Shown here: in pieces, positions 36,141 to 45,114 of the stretch
Position numbering within the stretch: position 1 is the first letter of the stretch
Layout of the letters: each line of letters begins with the position of its first letter
NCBI GenBank assembly: GCA_018434325.1
Contig: JAHDPO010000022.1
Span: forward strand, 17,484-81,483
DNA: 64,000 nt
Direction of reading: 5' to 3'
DNA from: Clostridia bacterium
Lineage (GTDB): Bacteria > Bacillota > Peptococcia > DRI-13 > UBA5745
Position numbers and translations under genes: made by a program
Notes under the pieces: generated by a model
Seen by the model: only the letters and a program-made list of their open reading frames with translations
Databases searched by the model: none
Told to the model about the DNA's origin: nothing

Positions 36141-37910
36141 GTGGAGAATAATAGAGAATACGCCGTGGAATTTCCTCTTCAGGGCAAGACTATACATGCA
36201 CCCCATGGTGTTACCCTGGCCCAGGCTGCCGCGTTAGCGGGATTTCCCTTGAATCTGGTTTGCGGCGGCAAGGGAACTTGCGGCAAATGCCTGGTCACTG
36301 TAGAACGGCAGGGGATCAAGAGCCGGGTACTGGCCTGCCGGGCTTTGCTGGAGGAACCGGTAAGCTTGCTTTTGCAGAAAGAGGATTACGTTCATCAGGC
36401 CAATATTCTCACCGGCGGCTTTGCCGGCAGAGCAATAGAGACTCGTCCTGCTGTGACGAAGACATACCTGCCTTTTAAAGAGATGGCCCCCGATTATTGC
36501 GGCGGCTTCACCTCCTGGACAGATCCTTACCTATTAAAGAAGCTGGGGGAAATCTTCCGGCAGGGAGCAGAGGAGCAGGGAATAACTCTGGTAAAGCGGC
36601 AGGAGCAGGTTATTGATATCCAGGCCGGCGATACCAGCGCTCTGCTGTATGGAGCGGCCTGCGATATCGGCACCACCAGTGTGGCGTTATTTATTTATGA
36701 TTTAAATAGCGGCAATTTACTGCTGACCCTTTCCGGGCTAAACGGTCAAATCAGCCACGGCGCCGATGTAATCAGCCGGATTGCTTTTGCTTCCGGCGAG
36801 GAAGCCGGCACAAAAACCTTGCAGGATCTTATTGGCAAAACCATAAATGATTTACTGGCAGAAGCGGCTGTTTCCCTGCCGGGATTGCAAGAAAATCTTT
36901 ACTCTTTCGTGGCCGGCGGCAATACGCCGATGCAGCATTTCTTTTTTGGCTGCTACCCGGGGAATTTAGGACATAGCCCCTTTGCCAGCCTTTCGTTAAA
37001 GGTACAGGAATCCACGGGCGCCGATTGCGGCCTGGCACTGCCGCCGCGCTGCCCGGTTACTTTCCTGCCGCTGATCGGGGGCTTTGTAGGCAGCGATATA
37101 ACGGCTGTGCTGCTGACTGTCCGTGAGGATGAGAAGCTGCGGTTGATTATCGACCTGGGTACAAATGGCGAAATCGTTTTGGGGACGAAGGACCGCTATC
37201 TGGCGGCTTCCACTGCCTGCGGGCCGGCCCTTGAGGGCGCCAGCCTCAATTGCGGTATGCGGGGATCCAAAGGAGCCGTCGAAAGAGTCAGCGTCGACGC
37301 CGCCGGCCCCGAGGTCTTAGCTTGCCAGGTCATCGGCGGCGGCGAGGCGGTGGGTATCTGCGGCTCAGGCATTGTGGATGCGGTGGCGGTTATGCTGCGC
37401 CATGGGCTGATGGACGAGACCGGCCGGATCCTTAGCCGCCAGGAATACATGGAGCTCCACGGCGGTTCCGTTTTGGCTTCGTTGCTGGCCTCTTGCCTGG
37501 CGCCTCATGGAGATCTGCCGGCTTTTTATCTCACATCCCGGGTTTTTGTTGACCAAAAGGATATCCGGCAGATTCAGCTGGCGAAAAGCGCCATCTGTGC
37601 CGGCTGCCTGGCTTTAGCCGCCAATTGGGGCTTAAAGCTGGAGGAGCTGGACGAATTGATTCTGGCGGGAGCTTTCGGCAATTATATTGATAAGGACAGC
37701 GCTTTAGCCATTGGCCTGCTGCCTGCCGTAGATCCGGCTAAAATCATTTCCATCGGCAACGGAGCCGGTCTAGGCACGGGGATGTATTTGTTGGATCAAA
37801 ACCTGGAGGCCACGGCCCGGCAGCTGATTGCCAATACCCGTCACTGTGAGCTGGCCTGCGACGCCGTCTTCATGGAGGAATACATTTGCCAAATGGATTT
37901 TGTGAAATAA
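36141..37910 (+). CDS. reductive activator of corrinoid methyltransferase (RACo/ASKHA, ferredoxin domain)
   Basis: 589 residues. The N-terminal [2Fe-2S] ferredoxin domain has its four Cys in VCGGKGTCGKCLV and VLACRA. A middle linker is followed by the ASKHA ATPase core with CDIGTTSVALFIYDL, LIIDLGTNGEIVLG and LAGAFGNYIDKDSALAIG. RACo proteins use ATP and an electron to reduce inactive Co(II) corrinoid to Co(I). The start is the GTG at 36141 after AAGGAG. It follows the MetH-activation-like gene and precedes the COG0523 GTPase, so it forms the reactivation module for the two corrinoid proteins. Confidence 0.95.
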   Translation: MENNREYAVEFPLQGKTIHAPHGVTLAQAAALAGFPLNLVCGGKGTCGKCLVTVERQGIKSRVLACRALLEEPVSLLLQKEDYVHQANILTGGFAGRAIETRPAVTKTYLPFKEMAPDYCGGFTSWTDPYLLKKLGEIFRQGAEEQGITLVKRQEQVIDIQAGDTSALLYGAACDIGTTSVALFIYDLNSGNLLLTLSGLNGQISHGADVISRIAFASGEEAGTKTLQDLIGKTINDLLAEAAVSLPGLQENLYSFVAGGNTPMQHFFFGCYPGNLGHSPFASLSLKVQESTGADCGLALPPRCPVTFLPLIGGFVGSDITAVLLTVREDEKLRLIIDLGTNGEIVLGTKDRYLAASTACGPALEGASLNCGMRGSKGAVERVSVDAAGPEVLACQVIGGGEAVGICGSGIVDAVAVMLRHGLMDETGRILSRQEYMELHGGSVLASLLASCLAPHGDLPAFYLTSRVFVDQKDIRQIQLAKSAICAGCLALAANWGLKLEELDELILAGAFGNYIDKDSALAIGLLPAVDPAKIISIGNGAGLGTGMYLLDQNLEATARQLIANTRHCELACDAVFMEEYICQMDFVK

Positions 37911-37929
37911 AAAGAGGGAGGCAATACCG

Positions 37930-38904
37930 TTGACGGATATTATCTTGCTGACCGGCTTTTTAGGGGCCGGCAAAACCACTTTGCTGAATCGTTTATTGAC
38001 AGGCGAAATAGACCCGGGAAAAACCATTGGCGTTATTGTCAATGAGTTTAGCCAAACCGGCGTGGACGGTCAAATTATCCAGGCTCCCTCAGGCACGGAC
38101 CTCGTCGAATTGAACAACGGTTCGATTTTTTGCGCATGCATTAAAGATCATTTTGTGGATGCTTTAATTGATCTGGCCGGACGCAAACTGGATCTGCTGT
38201 TTATTGAGGCCTCGGGTTTGGCGGATCCCGCTAATTTCACTTCCATATTGGACGGCATCAAAAAGCAGACAAAGGACGTTTACCGTTATTTGGGAGGGGT
38301 TTGCCTGGTTGACGCCCTTTATTTCCCGAAATTTTTCTCCCTTTTGCCGGCTTTAAAAAGACAATTGCTTTATAGCAAAGTAGTGCTGATCAATAAGGCC
38401 GACCTGGCAGAACCGGGTCAAATAGCCCAATGCCTCAATTTAATCCGGGAAACCAATCCGGCGGCGGCAATCTACGAAACCACCTATGGACAGGTTTCTT
38501 TCACTCAGTTATATCAGGGGCTTTTGCCGGAAGAAGCCCCGGCAGATGCGGAGGAGGGCCTGGCGGCAGCCGGCCGGCCGGCCGTTGACAGCACCAATAC
38601 GCCGGAAACCCGGCCCAAGACCTTGACCATTCACCCGGCCAAAGCTATCGGTTTGCCGCAGCTGCAAGCTCTGCTGGCCGGCCTGTCGCCTCATACCTAC
38701 CGGATAAAGGGGTTTATTATGACCACGGAAGGACCTTGCTTTGTCAGCTGCGTGGGAGAAGAGGTGGATATCCAGCCGGTGGAGAAGATGGGAGCCGCCG
38801 CGGCCCTGGTGGTTATCGCTTCTGTGGGTATTAAAATTATTTCTCTGGCCACGGCAGAGGCTCGCAAATACTGGGGCGATGATGTTCAGATTAAAGTGGA
38901 TTAA
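37930..38904 (+). CDS. COG0523 (CobW/P47K) family GTPase
   Basis: 324 residues. P-loop GFLGAGKTTLLNRLL, G2/G3 regions and the NKAD G4 motif (LINKADLAEP) show a SIMIBI GTPase of the G3E class that also includes CobW and metal-insertion factors. The usual CxCC metal site reads IFCACI, with one Cys missing. A variable Ala/Glu-rich linker around residue 200 precedes the C-terminal domain. The start is TTG at 37930 with GAGGGAGG before it. Its place after RACo suggests cobalamin or metal handling for the methyltransferases, which is inference. Terminator at 38968. Confidence 0.88.
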   Translation: MTDIILLTGFLGAGKTTLLNRLLTGEIDPGKTIGVIVNEFSQTGVDGQIIQAPSGTDLVELNNGSIFCACIKDHFVDALIDLAGRKLDLLFIEASGLADPANFTSILDGIKKQTKDVYRYLGGVCLVDALYFPKFFSLLPALKRQLLYSKVVLINKADLAEPGQIAQCLNLIRETNPAAAIYETTYGQVSFTQLYQGLLPEEAPADAEEGLAAAGRPAVDSTNTPETRPKTLTIHPAKAIGLPQLQALLAGLSPHTYRIKGFIMTTEGPCFVSCVGEEVDIQPVEKMGAAAALVVIASVGIKIISLATAEARKYWGDDVQIKVD

Positions 38905-38967
38905 GTAGATTAATGGAATTTAATGGCTGATTACCTAGATTAGTAGTCGGGATTATACAAAATGAAG

Positions 38968-39003
38968 CGGTTTTTATTCTAGAATAAAGGCCGTTTTTTT
39001 TTT
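38968..39003 (+). terminator. terminator after the COG0523 gene
   Basis: CGG-TTTTATTC-TA-GAATAAAG-CCG hairpin with G-T pairs, followed by nine T. Confidence 0.8.
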
Positions 39004-39039
39004 ATGATAAGAGCAATCAAATGAATCGGAGGATGATTT

Positions 39040-40395
39040 ATGGGTAAAGAATTAATTTTTGAGACCTTGCGCCATCAGAAAACCCCTTCCGTACCCTGGG
39101 TGCCCTTTGCAGGTGTACATGCTGGCAAATTAAAAGGCTATACGGCAGAAGAAGTACTCACCGATGGTGATAAACTTTTTGAATCTTTGATGGAAGTAAA
39201 AAAACTTTATGCTCCGGACGGTCTGCCTATCGTATTCGATCTTCAGCTGGAAGCGGAGATTTTGGGCTGCGAGCTGCTGTGGGCCAAGTCTAATCCTCCT
39301 TCAGTCAAAACCCATCCCCTGGCCGGCAGCGAATACAAGATTCCCTGCAAATGCGAAATCCCCAAAAAAGATTCCGGCCGCATTCCCATGGTTTTGGATG
39401 TGACGAAGCGGATCAAAGAAGCCATCGGCGATACTACCGCTATCTACGGCTTGATTTGCGGACCCTTCACATTAGCCTCCCACCTGCGGGGCAGCGATAT
39501 CTTCATGGACATGATCATGAACGAGCAGTACGTCAAAGATCTGGTGGAATTCTGCGGCGAGGTCTGCATGGCTATGACAGATTTTTACGCCGAAGCCGGT
39601 GTGGACGTTATTGCTTTGGTGGATCCCCTGGTCAGCCAGATTTCTCCCGATCACTTTGAAGCTATGCTGAATCCTACTTTCACCGCCTGCTTCGACTATA
39701 TCCGCAGCAAAGGCCTGTTCTCCTCTTTCTTTGTCTGCGGCAACGCCAGTCTCCAGCTGGAAGTGATGTGCCATACGAAGCCCGACGGCATTTCCGTGGA
39801 CGAAAACGTCAGCCTGCCCACGGCCAAAGCCATTACCGACAAATACGGCATCACCCTTGCCGGCAATATTCCTTTGACTACGGTAATGCTCCACGGCAAC
39901 CAGCAGGACAACATGAAATGCGTAGTGGAGCTGCTGGACAGCATCGACCACTTCAACTTTATCCTCAGCCCCGGCTGCGACATGCCTTACGATGTGCCCA
40001 TTGAGAATACAGTGGCAGCCATGCAGGCCGTGAAAAACACCGATGTAGTCCGGGATATGGTAGCCGGTTATGAAGCCGTCGATGACAGCGCCGATGTGGA
40101 GCTGCCGGACTATGCCAATCTGGCAAAGCCTTTGATTGAAGTATGTACTCTGGATTCCGAAAGCTGTGCAGCCTGCACCTACATGTGGCTCAGCGTCAAG
40201 GATACCAAGGAGCAGGTCTTTGGCGACAAGATTGATATCGTGGAGTACAAATACACCACTAAAGACGGTATTGCCCGTATCCGCAAGAAGGGCCTGACCA
40301 ATCTGCCTACTTTATGCATCAATGGCGAAGTCAAATGGGTATCGATCATTCCCAGCCGGGATGAATTGGTGGCAGAGATCAATAAATTGCTGTAG
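39040..40395 (+). CDS. UroD-family methylcobamide methyltransferase (MtaA/MtbA-like) fused to a thioredoxin-like domain
   Basis: 451 residues. Residues 1-345 are a uroporphyrinogen-decarboxylase-type TIM barrel of the MtaA/MtbA methyl-corrinoid transferase group (PFAGVHAGKLKGYTAEE, ALVDPLVSQISPDHF, FFVCGNASLQLEVM, SPGCDMPYDVP). Canonical zinc ligands His-x-Cys are replaced in part by VCGN and CD motifs. Residues about 365-451 look like a thioredoxin fold: CAAC redox motif, IDIVEYKYT strand, LPTLCINGE cis-Pro loop and a terminal helix. The second domain is not found in classical MtaA. Monocistronic with GGAGG upstream. Confidence 0.85.
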   Translation: MGKELIFETLRHQKTPSVPWVPFAGVHAGKLKGYTAEEVLTDGDKLFESLMEVKKLYAPDGLPIVFDLQLEAEILGCELLWAKSNPPSVKTHPLAGSEYKIPCKCEIPKKDSGRIPMVLDVTKRIKEAIGDTTAIYGLICGPFTLASHLRGSDIFMDMIMNEQYVKDLVEFCGEVCMAMTDFYAEAGVDVIALVDPLVSQISPDHFEAMLNPTFTACFDYIRSKGLFSSFFVCGNASLQLEVMCHTKPDGISVDENVSLPTAKAITDKYGITLAGNIPLTTVMLHGNQQDNMKCVVELLDSIDHFNFILSPGCDMPYDVPIENTVAAMQAVKNTDVVRDMVAGYEAVDDSADVELPDYANLAKPLIEVCTLDSESCAACTYMWLSVKDTKEQVFGDKIDIVEYKYTTKDGIARIRKKGLTNLPTLCINGEVKWVSIIPSRDELVAEINKLL

Positions 40396-40473
40396 TCTTA
40401 AAATGGCAAAGAAATCTTTCAAATCTTGTGTTAAATTTTACGTCGATTTAAGCGTTTTTTGAAGTTTTATGCC

Positions 40474-40502
40474 TTGACAGCAAGCCGAATACCTTTTATA
40501 AT
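40474..40502 (+). promoter_or_regulatory. sigma-A promoter of tRNA-Pro
   Basis: TTGACA (40474-40479), 17 bases, TATAAT (40497-40502). Exact consensus, 13 bases before the tRNA. Confidence 0.9.
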
Positions 40503-40514
40503 AATCGTTGTCGT

Positions 40515-40589
40515 CGGGGCGTAGCTCAGTTTGGCTAGAGCGCCATCTTGGGGTGGTGGAGGCCGCAAGTTCAAGTCTTGTCGCTCCGA
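40515..40589 (+). tRNA. tRNA-Pro (GGG)
   Basis: A complete cloverleaf: acceptor CGGGGCG/CGCTCCG with one G-U pair, D arm GCTC/GAGC, anticodon arm CCATC-TTGGGGT-GGTGG with anticodon GGG, and T arm GCAAG-TTCAAGT-CTTGT, discriminator A. CCA is not encoded. It stands alone with its own promoter and terminator. Confidence 0.95.
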
Positions 40590-40607
40590 CTCTTTTTCAG
40601 ACGATTG

Positions 40608-40637
40608 ACCGGTTGCCTTTAGGCAGCCGGTTTTTTT
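40608..40637 (+). terminator. terminator of tRNA-Pro
   Basis: ACCGGTTGCCT pairs with AGGCAGCCGGT, followed by seven T. Confidence 0.92.
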
Positions 40638-40849
40638 GTGGTGCGCCCGGCAGTGTGTCCAAAAGCGTGGGACGGCGGAGCTTGGCTCTGCTCGTCCTTT
40701 TTAGATGAATTTAGCGAGAAAAAATGTTACAATATACCGGTGGGGGTTGCTGAACTTATAGAGCGGAGTTAGCCAGGAGGGAAGGGCCAAGCGAAATTGA
40801 AATTGGTCATACTTGCAACTAATTACTAGATAGGAACGGAGCATAGGTT

Positions 40850-42439
40850 ATGGAGCAGATTGACACTATCATCGATGAGTTGAAGCGTCAGAATGACCGT
40901 CTGGCTATCATCAACCAAATCCCCAAAAGCATCAATGTAGAAACTTCTTACGAGGAGATTATCGAACTGGTGGCGGAGCCGCTGCACAGTGTGATTCCTT
41001 ATGACCTTTTAAGTTTTTGCCTCATTGAAAGTGACCAGTTGATTATACGGTCCGGGGTTCCGAAAAACGAAAAAATCTTGGGGCAAGGCTGGATCTTGGA
41101 TAAATATAATTCTGCTCCCTGGAAAGCGATTAGGGAAAAGCGTTGCTTCCTCAGGCAAGATATCTGGAATGATCCCCATAGGTACCAGGAAGATGACCTT
41201 TTGCGGTCCCTGGGTATCCGGTCGGCAATTATGAGCCCTTTATTGATTAAGAACGAGGTCATCGGTGCCCTTAATTTTGGTAGTCAAAATGCCTATGCTT
41301 ATTCAGAAAACGATTTTGTTTTTGTCCAGCAGCTGGCGGACCAATTGGCGGTGGGCATCCATAATTCCCGTCTTTTCCATGAGGTTTCTAAAGTTAAAGC
41401 CGAGTGGGAGCTGACTTTTCAGGCAGTACCTGACCGCTTGTTTATGATGGATGCGAAGCATAGGGTTTTGCGGCATAACAAATATGATATCCGGGAGCCG
41501 GAAAAGGGGCTGCTTACCTGCAGTGAGCTTTTTGGCTGCTGCGGTGCCCATCCGGAGAACTGTCCCTCTACCCGAGCTTTTGAAACGGGTATGCCTTCGA
41601 GCCGGGAAGTGATGGACCCCCATTCTCATCGTATCTATGATGTTAAGGCTTATCCCGTTCCGGATGAATCCGGACGGGTCAATTACGTTCTGTTGTATGT
41701 TCAAGATATTACTGGGCGGCTTGCCATGGAGCGGCAGCTGTATCAATCGGCCAAGCTGGCAGCCATCGGTGAGATGGCCGCGGGGGTGGCTCACGAGCTT
41801 AACAGCCCTTTGACAGCCATCATCGGCAATTCTGAGTTACTGCTGCGAAAAACCATGGATTACGAGGTTTGTGAAAACCTGCTTAAGTCTATTAAGACCT
41901 GCGGTCAGCGCAGCAAGCGCATTATCCAAAACTTGCTGACCTTCTCCCGGCAGGACAGCTGTGCCTTTGAACCAATCCAAATCAATGAGGTGGTACGAAC
42001 TAGCCTTTCTTTGGTATCCTATCAGGTTTCCAAGAAGAATATCCGAATTATTGAGCAGCCGGGAAAGGGTATTCCCATGCTGATGGGAAACAAGCAGCAG
42101 TTAGAGCAGGTAATTATCAATCTGATTCTCAATGCCAGTGATGCCCTTGAGGGTGTGCCGGAGGCTACAATTACCATTGCAACAGCCCTGATTGAGGATG
42201 GGCGCAGTGGTCAGCCGGCAGTTGCGGTCAAGGTGGCGGACAATGGTTGCGGTATTCCATCTGCCATAATTGATAACATCTTTAATCCGTTTTTTACCAC
42301 TAAAGAAAAAAGCCAGGGTACCGGCTTGGGGCTCTCGGTGAGTCTGGGGATTGCTCAAACCCATGGAGGGTGTATTCAGGTGGAAAGCAGCGGTGAAAAG
42401 GGTAGTCTCTTTACATTGATTGTCCCTCTGGGTCTGTAG
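40850..42439 (+). CDS. GAF-PAS sensor histidine kinase
   Basis: 529 residues, no transmembrane segment. The GAF domain spans about 20-185. A PAS-like domain (about 190-300) contains an unusual Cys cluster (CSELFGCCGAHPENCPST) that could bind an iron-sulfur centre, heme or zinc. The HisKA H-box is GVAHELNSPLTAIIGN (about residue 320). The ATPase domain has NLILNASDA, VADNGCGIP and FFTTKEKSQGTGLGL. Its partner is the NtrC-type regulator 33 bases downstream. The pair probably controls the molybdenum hydroxylase operon. A cytoplasmic redox or substrate signal is inferred. Confidence 0.94.
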   Translation: MEQIDTIIDELKRQNDRLAIINQIPKSINVETSYEEIIELVAEPLHSVIPYDLLSFCLIESDQLIIRSGVPKNEKILGQGWILDKYNSAPWKAIREKRCFLRQDIWNDPHRYQEDDLLRSLGIRSAIMSPLLIKNEVIGALNFGSQNAYAYSENDFVFVQQLADQLAVGIHNSRLFHEVSKVKAEWELTFQAVPDRLFMMDAKHRVLRHNKYDIREPEKGLLTCSELFGCCGAHPENCPSTRAFETGMPSSREVMDPHSHRIYDVKAYPVPDESGRVNYVLLYVQDITGRLAMERQLYQSAKLAAIGEMAAGVAHELNSPLTAIIGNSELLLRKTMDYEVCENLLKSIKTCGQRSKRIIQNLLTFSRQDSCAFEPIQINEVVRTSLSLVSYQVSKKNIRIIEQPGKGIPMLMGNKQQLEQVIINLILNASDALEGVPEATITIATALIEDGRSGQPAVAVKVADNGCGIPSAIIDNIFNPFFTTKEKSQGTGLGLSVSLGIAQTHGGCIQVESSGEKGSLFTLIVPLGL

Positions 42440-42472
42440 ACCCCATCTAATCCGATGAAGGAAGGAGGCCTT

Positions 42473-43930
42473 ATGTCAACACATCGTGTATTGGTTATTG
42501 ATGACGAGATTGAAGTCGGCATGTTTTTCAAACATTATTTTCGTGAAATCCACGGTATTACGGTGGCCCTGGGAACTTCCGGCAAGGAAGCACGCCAGTT
42601 ATTTGCATCCAGTAACTTTGATTTGGCTTTAATTGACCTGAGACTTTCCGACATAGACGGTATTACCCTTATGCGGGAGATTAAGCAGCGGCTGCCCCAA
42701 TGTGAAGTCATTATTATGACCGGTTATAGTACCATACGCTCGGCGGTGGATGCCATGCGCTATGGTGCCTTCGACTATGTGGACAAGCCTTTCGAAGATC
42801 TGAAGGGACTTGACCATATTCTGGATCGGGCTTTTTCCTATATCCAAAGCAAAAAGGGGTTTGTTCGCAGTGAATTGGAAGCTTTGCAGACCAGCTATGG
42901 GATCGTGATGAACGAGGATAGCCCACTGAAAGAAATCTTGGACTTGGCCCGTAAAATAGCCGATAAGAAAATCACAGTGCTTTTGGAGGGAGAGACGGGC
43001 ACCGGCAAGGAGGTCATGGCTCGTTACATTCATGCTTGCAGCCACCGCAGCGGCCGGCCCTTTATCGCTATTAATTGCGGCGCTTTAAGTGAAACCCTTT
43101 TGGAAAGTGAGCTGTTTGGCCATGAAAAAGGATCTTTTACCGGCGCTACCACTCGGCGCAGAGGTGTATTTGAAATTGCTAACAGCGGAACGCTCTTATT
43201 AGACGAGATTGGTGATGCCTCACCGGCTATTCAGTTGAAGCTATTGCGGGTCCTGGAAAGCGGCGAGTTTTATCGAGTGGGTAGTGAATCCGTCCTGAAG
43301 ACAGATGTGCGGATAATTGCTGCCACCAACCGTAATCTACGGGAAGCCGTTGAGGACAAGCTTTTCCGCGAGGATCTGCTTTACAGGCTGGATGTGGTTA
43401 GTCTGAAATTGCTGCCCCTGCGCGAGAGGCCTATGGATATCTTGCCTCTTTGCCGATATTATGTGAATCAGAACCTGAACGATAAGACCAAGGAAGCCGT
43501 TTTTAGTAAGGAGGCCATGGCCTTTTTGCAGTCTTATGACTGGCCGGGAAATATACGGGAGCTTTCTAATGTGGTAGCGCGGGCTGTTTTGATGCGGGAA
43601 GGTAATGAGATGGGTATCGGATGTTTGCCGGAGCGTATTGTAGGGGAACTGTCTGAGCAGCCGGCGGCGGGTAGCAACAAAGATATTGATTTGGAATCCT
43701 CTATAGCAGAATGGAGCCAGAGTCTTATGGGAAAATTGCGCCGTATCCCGGGCGTCAATTTGCCTGAACTAATCCGAATTTTGGAGGATCAGACCTGTAA
43801 AATCTCTCAGGTTTTAATTGAAGATGCACTGGCAGCCAGCGATAATGATCCAAATAAAGCAGCTGAGAATTTGCAGATTAAGCCGCGGGCCTTGCGATAT
43901 TTGAAGAATGAAAAAGGGCGGACTGATTAA
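42473..43930 (+). CDS. NtrC-family sigma-54 response regulator
   Basis: 485 residues. The receiver domain has the phospho-acceptor Asp in DLALIDLRLSD (about residue 53) and the conserved Lys in VDKPFEDL. The AAA+ domain has GETGTGKE, GSFTGA (Ser in place of the usual Ala in GAFTGA) and TLLLDEIGD. A C-terminal Fis-type HTH follows after a long linker. The start is the ATG at 42473 after GGAGG. An earlier ATG overlaps the ribosome site. It is paired with the upstream kinase and a -24/-12 promoter 210 bases after its stop, so it most likely activates the three hydroxylase genes. Confidence 0.94.
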   Translation: MSTHRVLVIDDEIEVGMFFKHYFREIHGITVALGTSGKEARQLFASSNFDLALIDLRLSDIDGITLMREIKQRLPQCEVIIMTGYSTIRSAVDAMRYGAFDYVDKPFEDLKGLDHILDRAFSYIQSKKGFVRSELEALQTSYGIVMNEDSPLKEILDLARKIADKKITVLLEGETGTGKEVMARYIHACSHRSGRPFIAINCGALSETLLESELFGHEKGSFTGATTRRRGVFEIANSGTLLLDEIGDASPAIQLKLLRVLESGEFYRVGSESVLKTDVRIIAATNRNLREAVEDKLFREDLLYRLDVVSLKLLPLRERPMDILPLCRYYVNQNLNDKTKEAVFSKEAMAFLQSYDWPGNIRELSNVVARAVLMREGNEMGIGCLPERIVGELSEQPAAGSNKDIDLESSIAEWSQSLMGKLRRIPGVNLPELIRILEDQTCKISQVLIEDALAASDNDPNKAAENLQIKPRALRYLKNEKGRTD

Positions 43931-43978
43931 AAATAAACATCATATGACCAATTATATTACTAATAATATGGCTAACCA

Positions 43979-44015
43979 GCGGCAGTCGGATCTTCGGCTG
44001 CCGCCGCATTTTTGG
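43979..44015 (+). terminator. terminator after the NtrC-type gene
   Basis: GCGGCAGTCG and CGGCTGCCGC pair around GATCTT, then CGCATTTTT. Confidence 0.8.
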
Positions 44016-44050
44016 CCTTTGCGCCGAAATTTTGGCGTAGAAACCGAAAA

Positions 44051-44089
44051 CACGGCATAAAGACCGTGCAAGGCATAAGGGGGCTTGCA
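44051..44089. promoter_or_regulatory. candidate enhancer (UAS) for the NtrC-type regulator
   Basis: Two overlapping dyads, CACGG-N8-CCGTG (44051-44068) and TGCAAG-N11-CTTGCA (44067-44089), lie about 55-95 bases upstream of the -24 element, the usual distance for sigma-54 activator sites. Confidence 0.5.
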
Positions 44090-44143
44090 GGAAAAAACCA
44101 GTGCTGTCAAGGAAATAAGGCCATAAGCTGTCGCAATGGGGTT

Positions 44144-44160
44144 TGGCATGGGATTTGCTT
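44144..44160 (+). promoter_or_regulatory. sigma-54 promoter of the molybdenum hydroxylase operon
   Basis: TGGCATGGGATTTGCTT with GG-N10-GC spacing (GG 44145-44146, GC 44157-44158), about 60 bases before the first gene. Confidence 0.85.
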
Positions 44161-44218
44161 TTTAAAGGGATTGATTGAACACAATCAGCAAAATTGATAA
44201 ATATAGGGGGTTATTATT

Positions 44219-45109
44219 GTGTTCCAAGGGTATTATCTGCCCCAATCGGTCAAGGAAGCTCTAGATATCCTAGCCAATCATAAGGGCCAAGCCTCCATCA
44301 TTGGGGGAGGAACGGATATCGTCCTAGACATTCAGGAGGGCAAAAAGAAATGCGCTGCCTTTATTGATGTCAGCCAAATTCCCGAGTTGCAAGCCATTGA
44401 GGAGGTTGATGGTTATCTCCGTTTGGGTGCAGCCGTAACTCACGCCCAGGCAAATCGCTCGGCTCTTGTTCAGAAGACGGCACCGATTCTGGCAGAAGCT
44501 TGTAGTAAGGTCGGATCCTTACAAATTCGCAATATTGCTACTTTAGTTGGCAATGTGGTTAATGGACAGCCTGCCGCCGATGCTGCAGTTGCCCTAGCAG
44601 CCCTAGGCGCAAAAGCCCTGATAGAAGATGGTAAGGGCCAGAGAGAGGCTATGGTAGAGGAACTTTATGCCGATGTTGGCAAAAGCCTGATTGACCCTAC
44701 CAAGGAAATTGTGACTGCACTTTTGGTGCCGGTTCAGAAAAAAGGGCAGGGTTCTGCCTTTATCCGCCTGGATCAGCGTAAAGCGCTGGCTTTGCCCATG
44801 TTGAATGTAGCTGTCGTAGTCCAATTGGATGAAAAGGGTGAATGCTTCGAATGGGTCAGGATTATTATGGCGCCGGTAGGACCCGGTCCTGTCCGCAGCT
44901 TAAAAGGAGAAGGACTCCTTGCCGGAGCAGCAACGAGTCGTGAGGCCATATTTCAGGCAGCCAATGCCGCAGTGACCGAGGCCAATCCCCGTTCCAGCGC
45001 ATTGAGAGGATCCCGGGAATACCGTCTTGACGTCTTGCCTATTTTGGTGAAACGGGCTCTGGAAGTGGCGGTCACCCGGGCCAAAAAAACTGATGGAAGG
45101 GAAGGATAA
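44219..45109 (+). CDS. molybdenum hydroxylase, FAD-binding medium subunit (CoxM/XdhB-like)
   Basis: 296 residues. N-terminal FAD-binding PCMH fold with the IIGGGTDIVLDIQ and the GSLQIRNIATLVGNV motifs, and a C-terminal CO-dehydrogenase flavoprotein domain. It passes electrons from the Fe-S subunit to FAD and then to an acceptor. The start is GTG at 44219 after GGGGG. It is the first of three genes in the typical medium-small-large order of xanthine dehydrogenase/aldehyde oxidoreductase-family hydroxylases. Confidence 0.94.
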   Translation: MFQGYYLPQSVKEALDILANHKGQASIIGGGTDIVLDIQEGKKKCAAFIDVSQIPELQAIEEVDGYLRLGAAVTHAQANRSALVQKTAPILAEACSKVGSLQIRNIATLVGNVVNGQPAADAAVALAALGAKALIEDGKGQREAMVEELYADVGKSLIDPTKEIVTALLVPVQKKGQGSAFIRLDQRKALALPMLNVAVVVQLDEKGECFEWVRIIMAPVGPGPVRSLKGEGLLAGAATSREAIFQAANAAVTEANPRSSALRGSREYRLDVLPILVKRALEVAVTRAKKTDGREG

Positions 45110-45114
45110 GCAAA

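Noticed and set aside
40508..40708. 66-residue open frame on the plus strand
   Set aside because: It is read through tRNA-Pro and its terminator.
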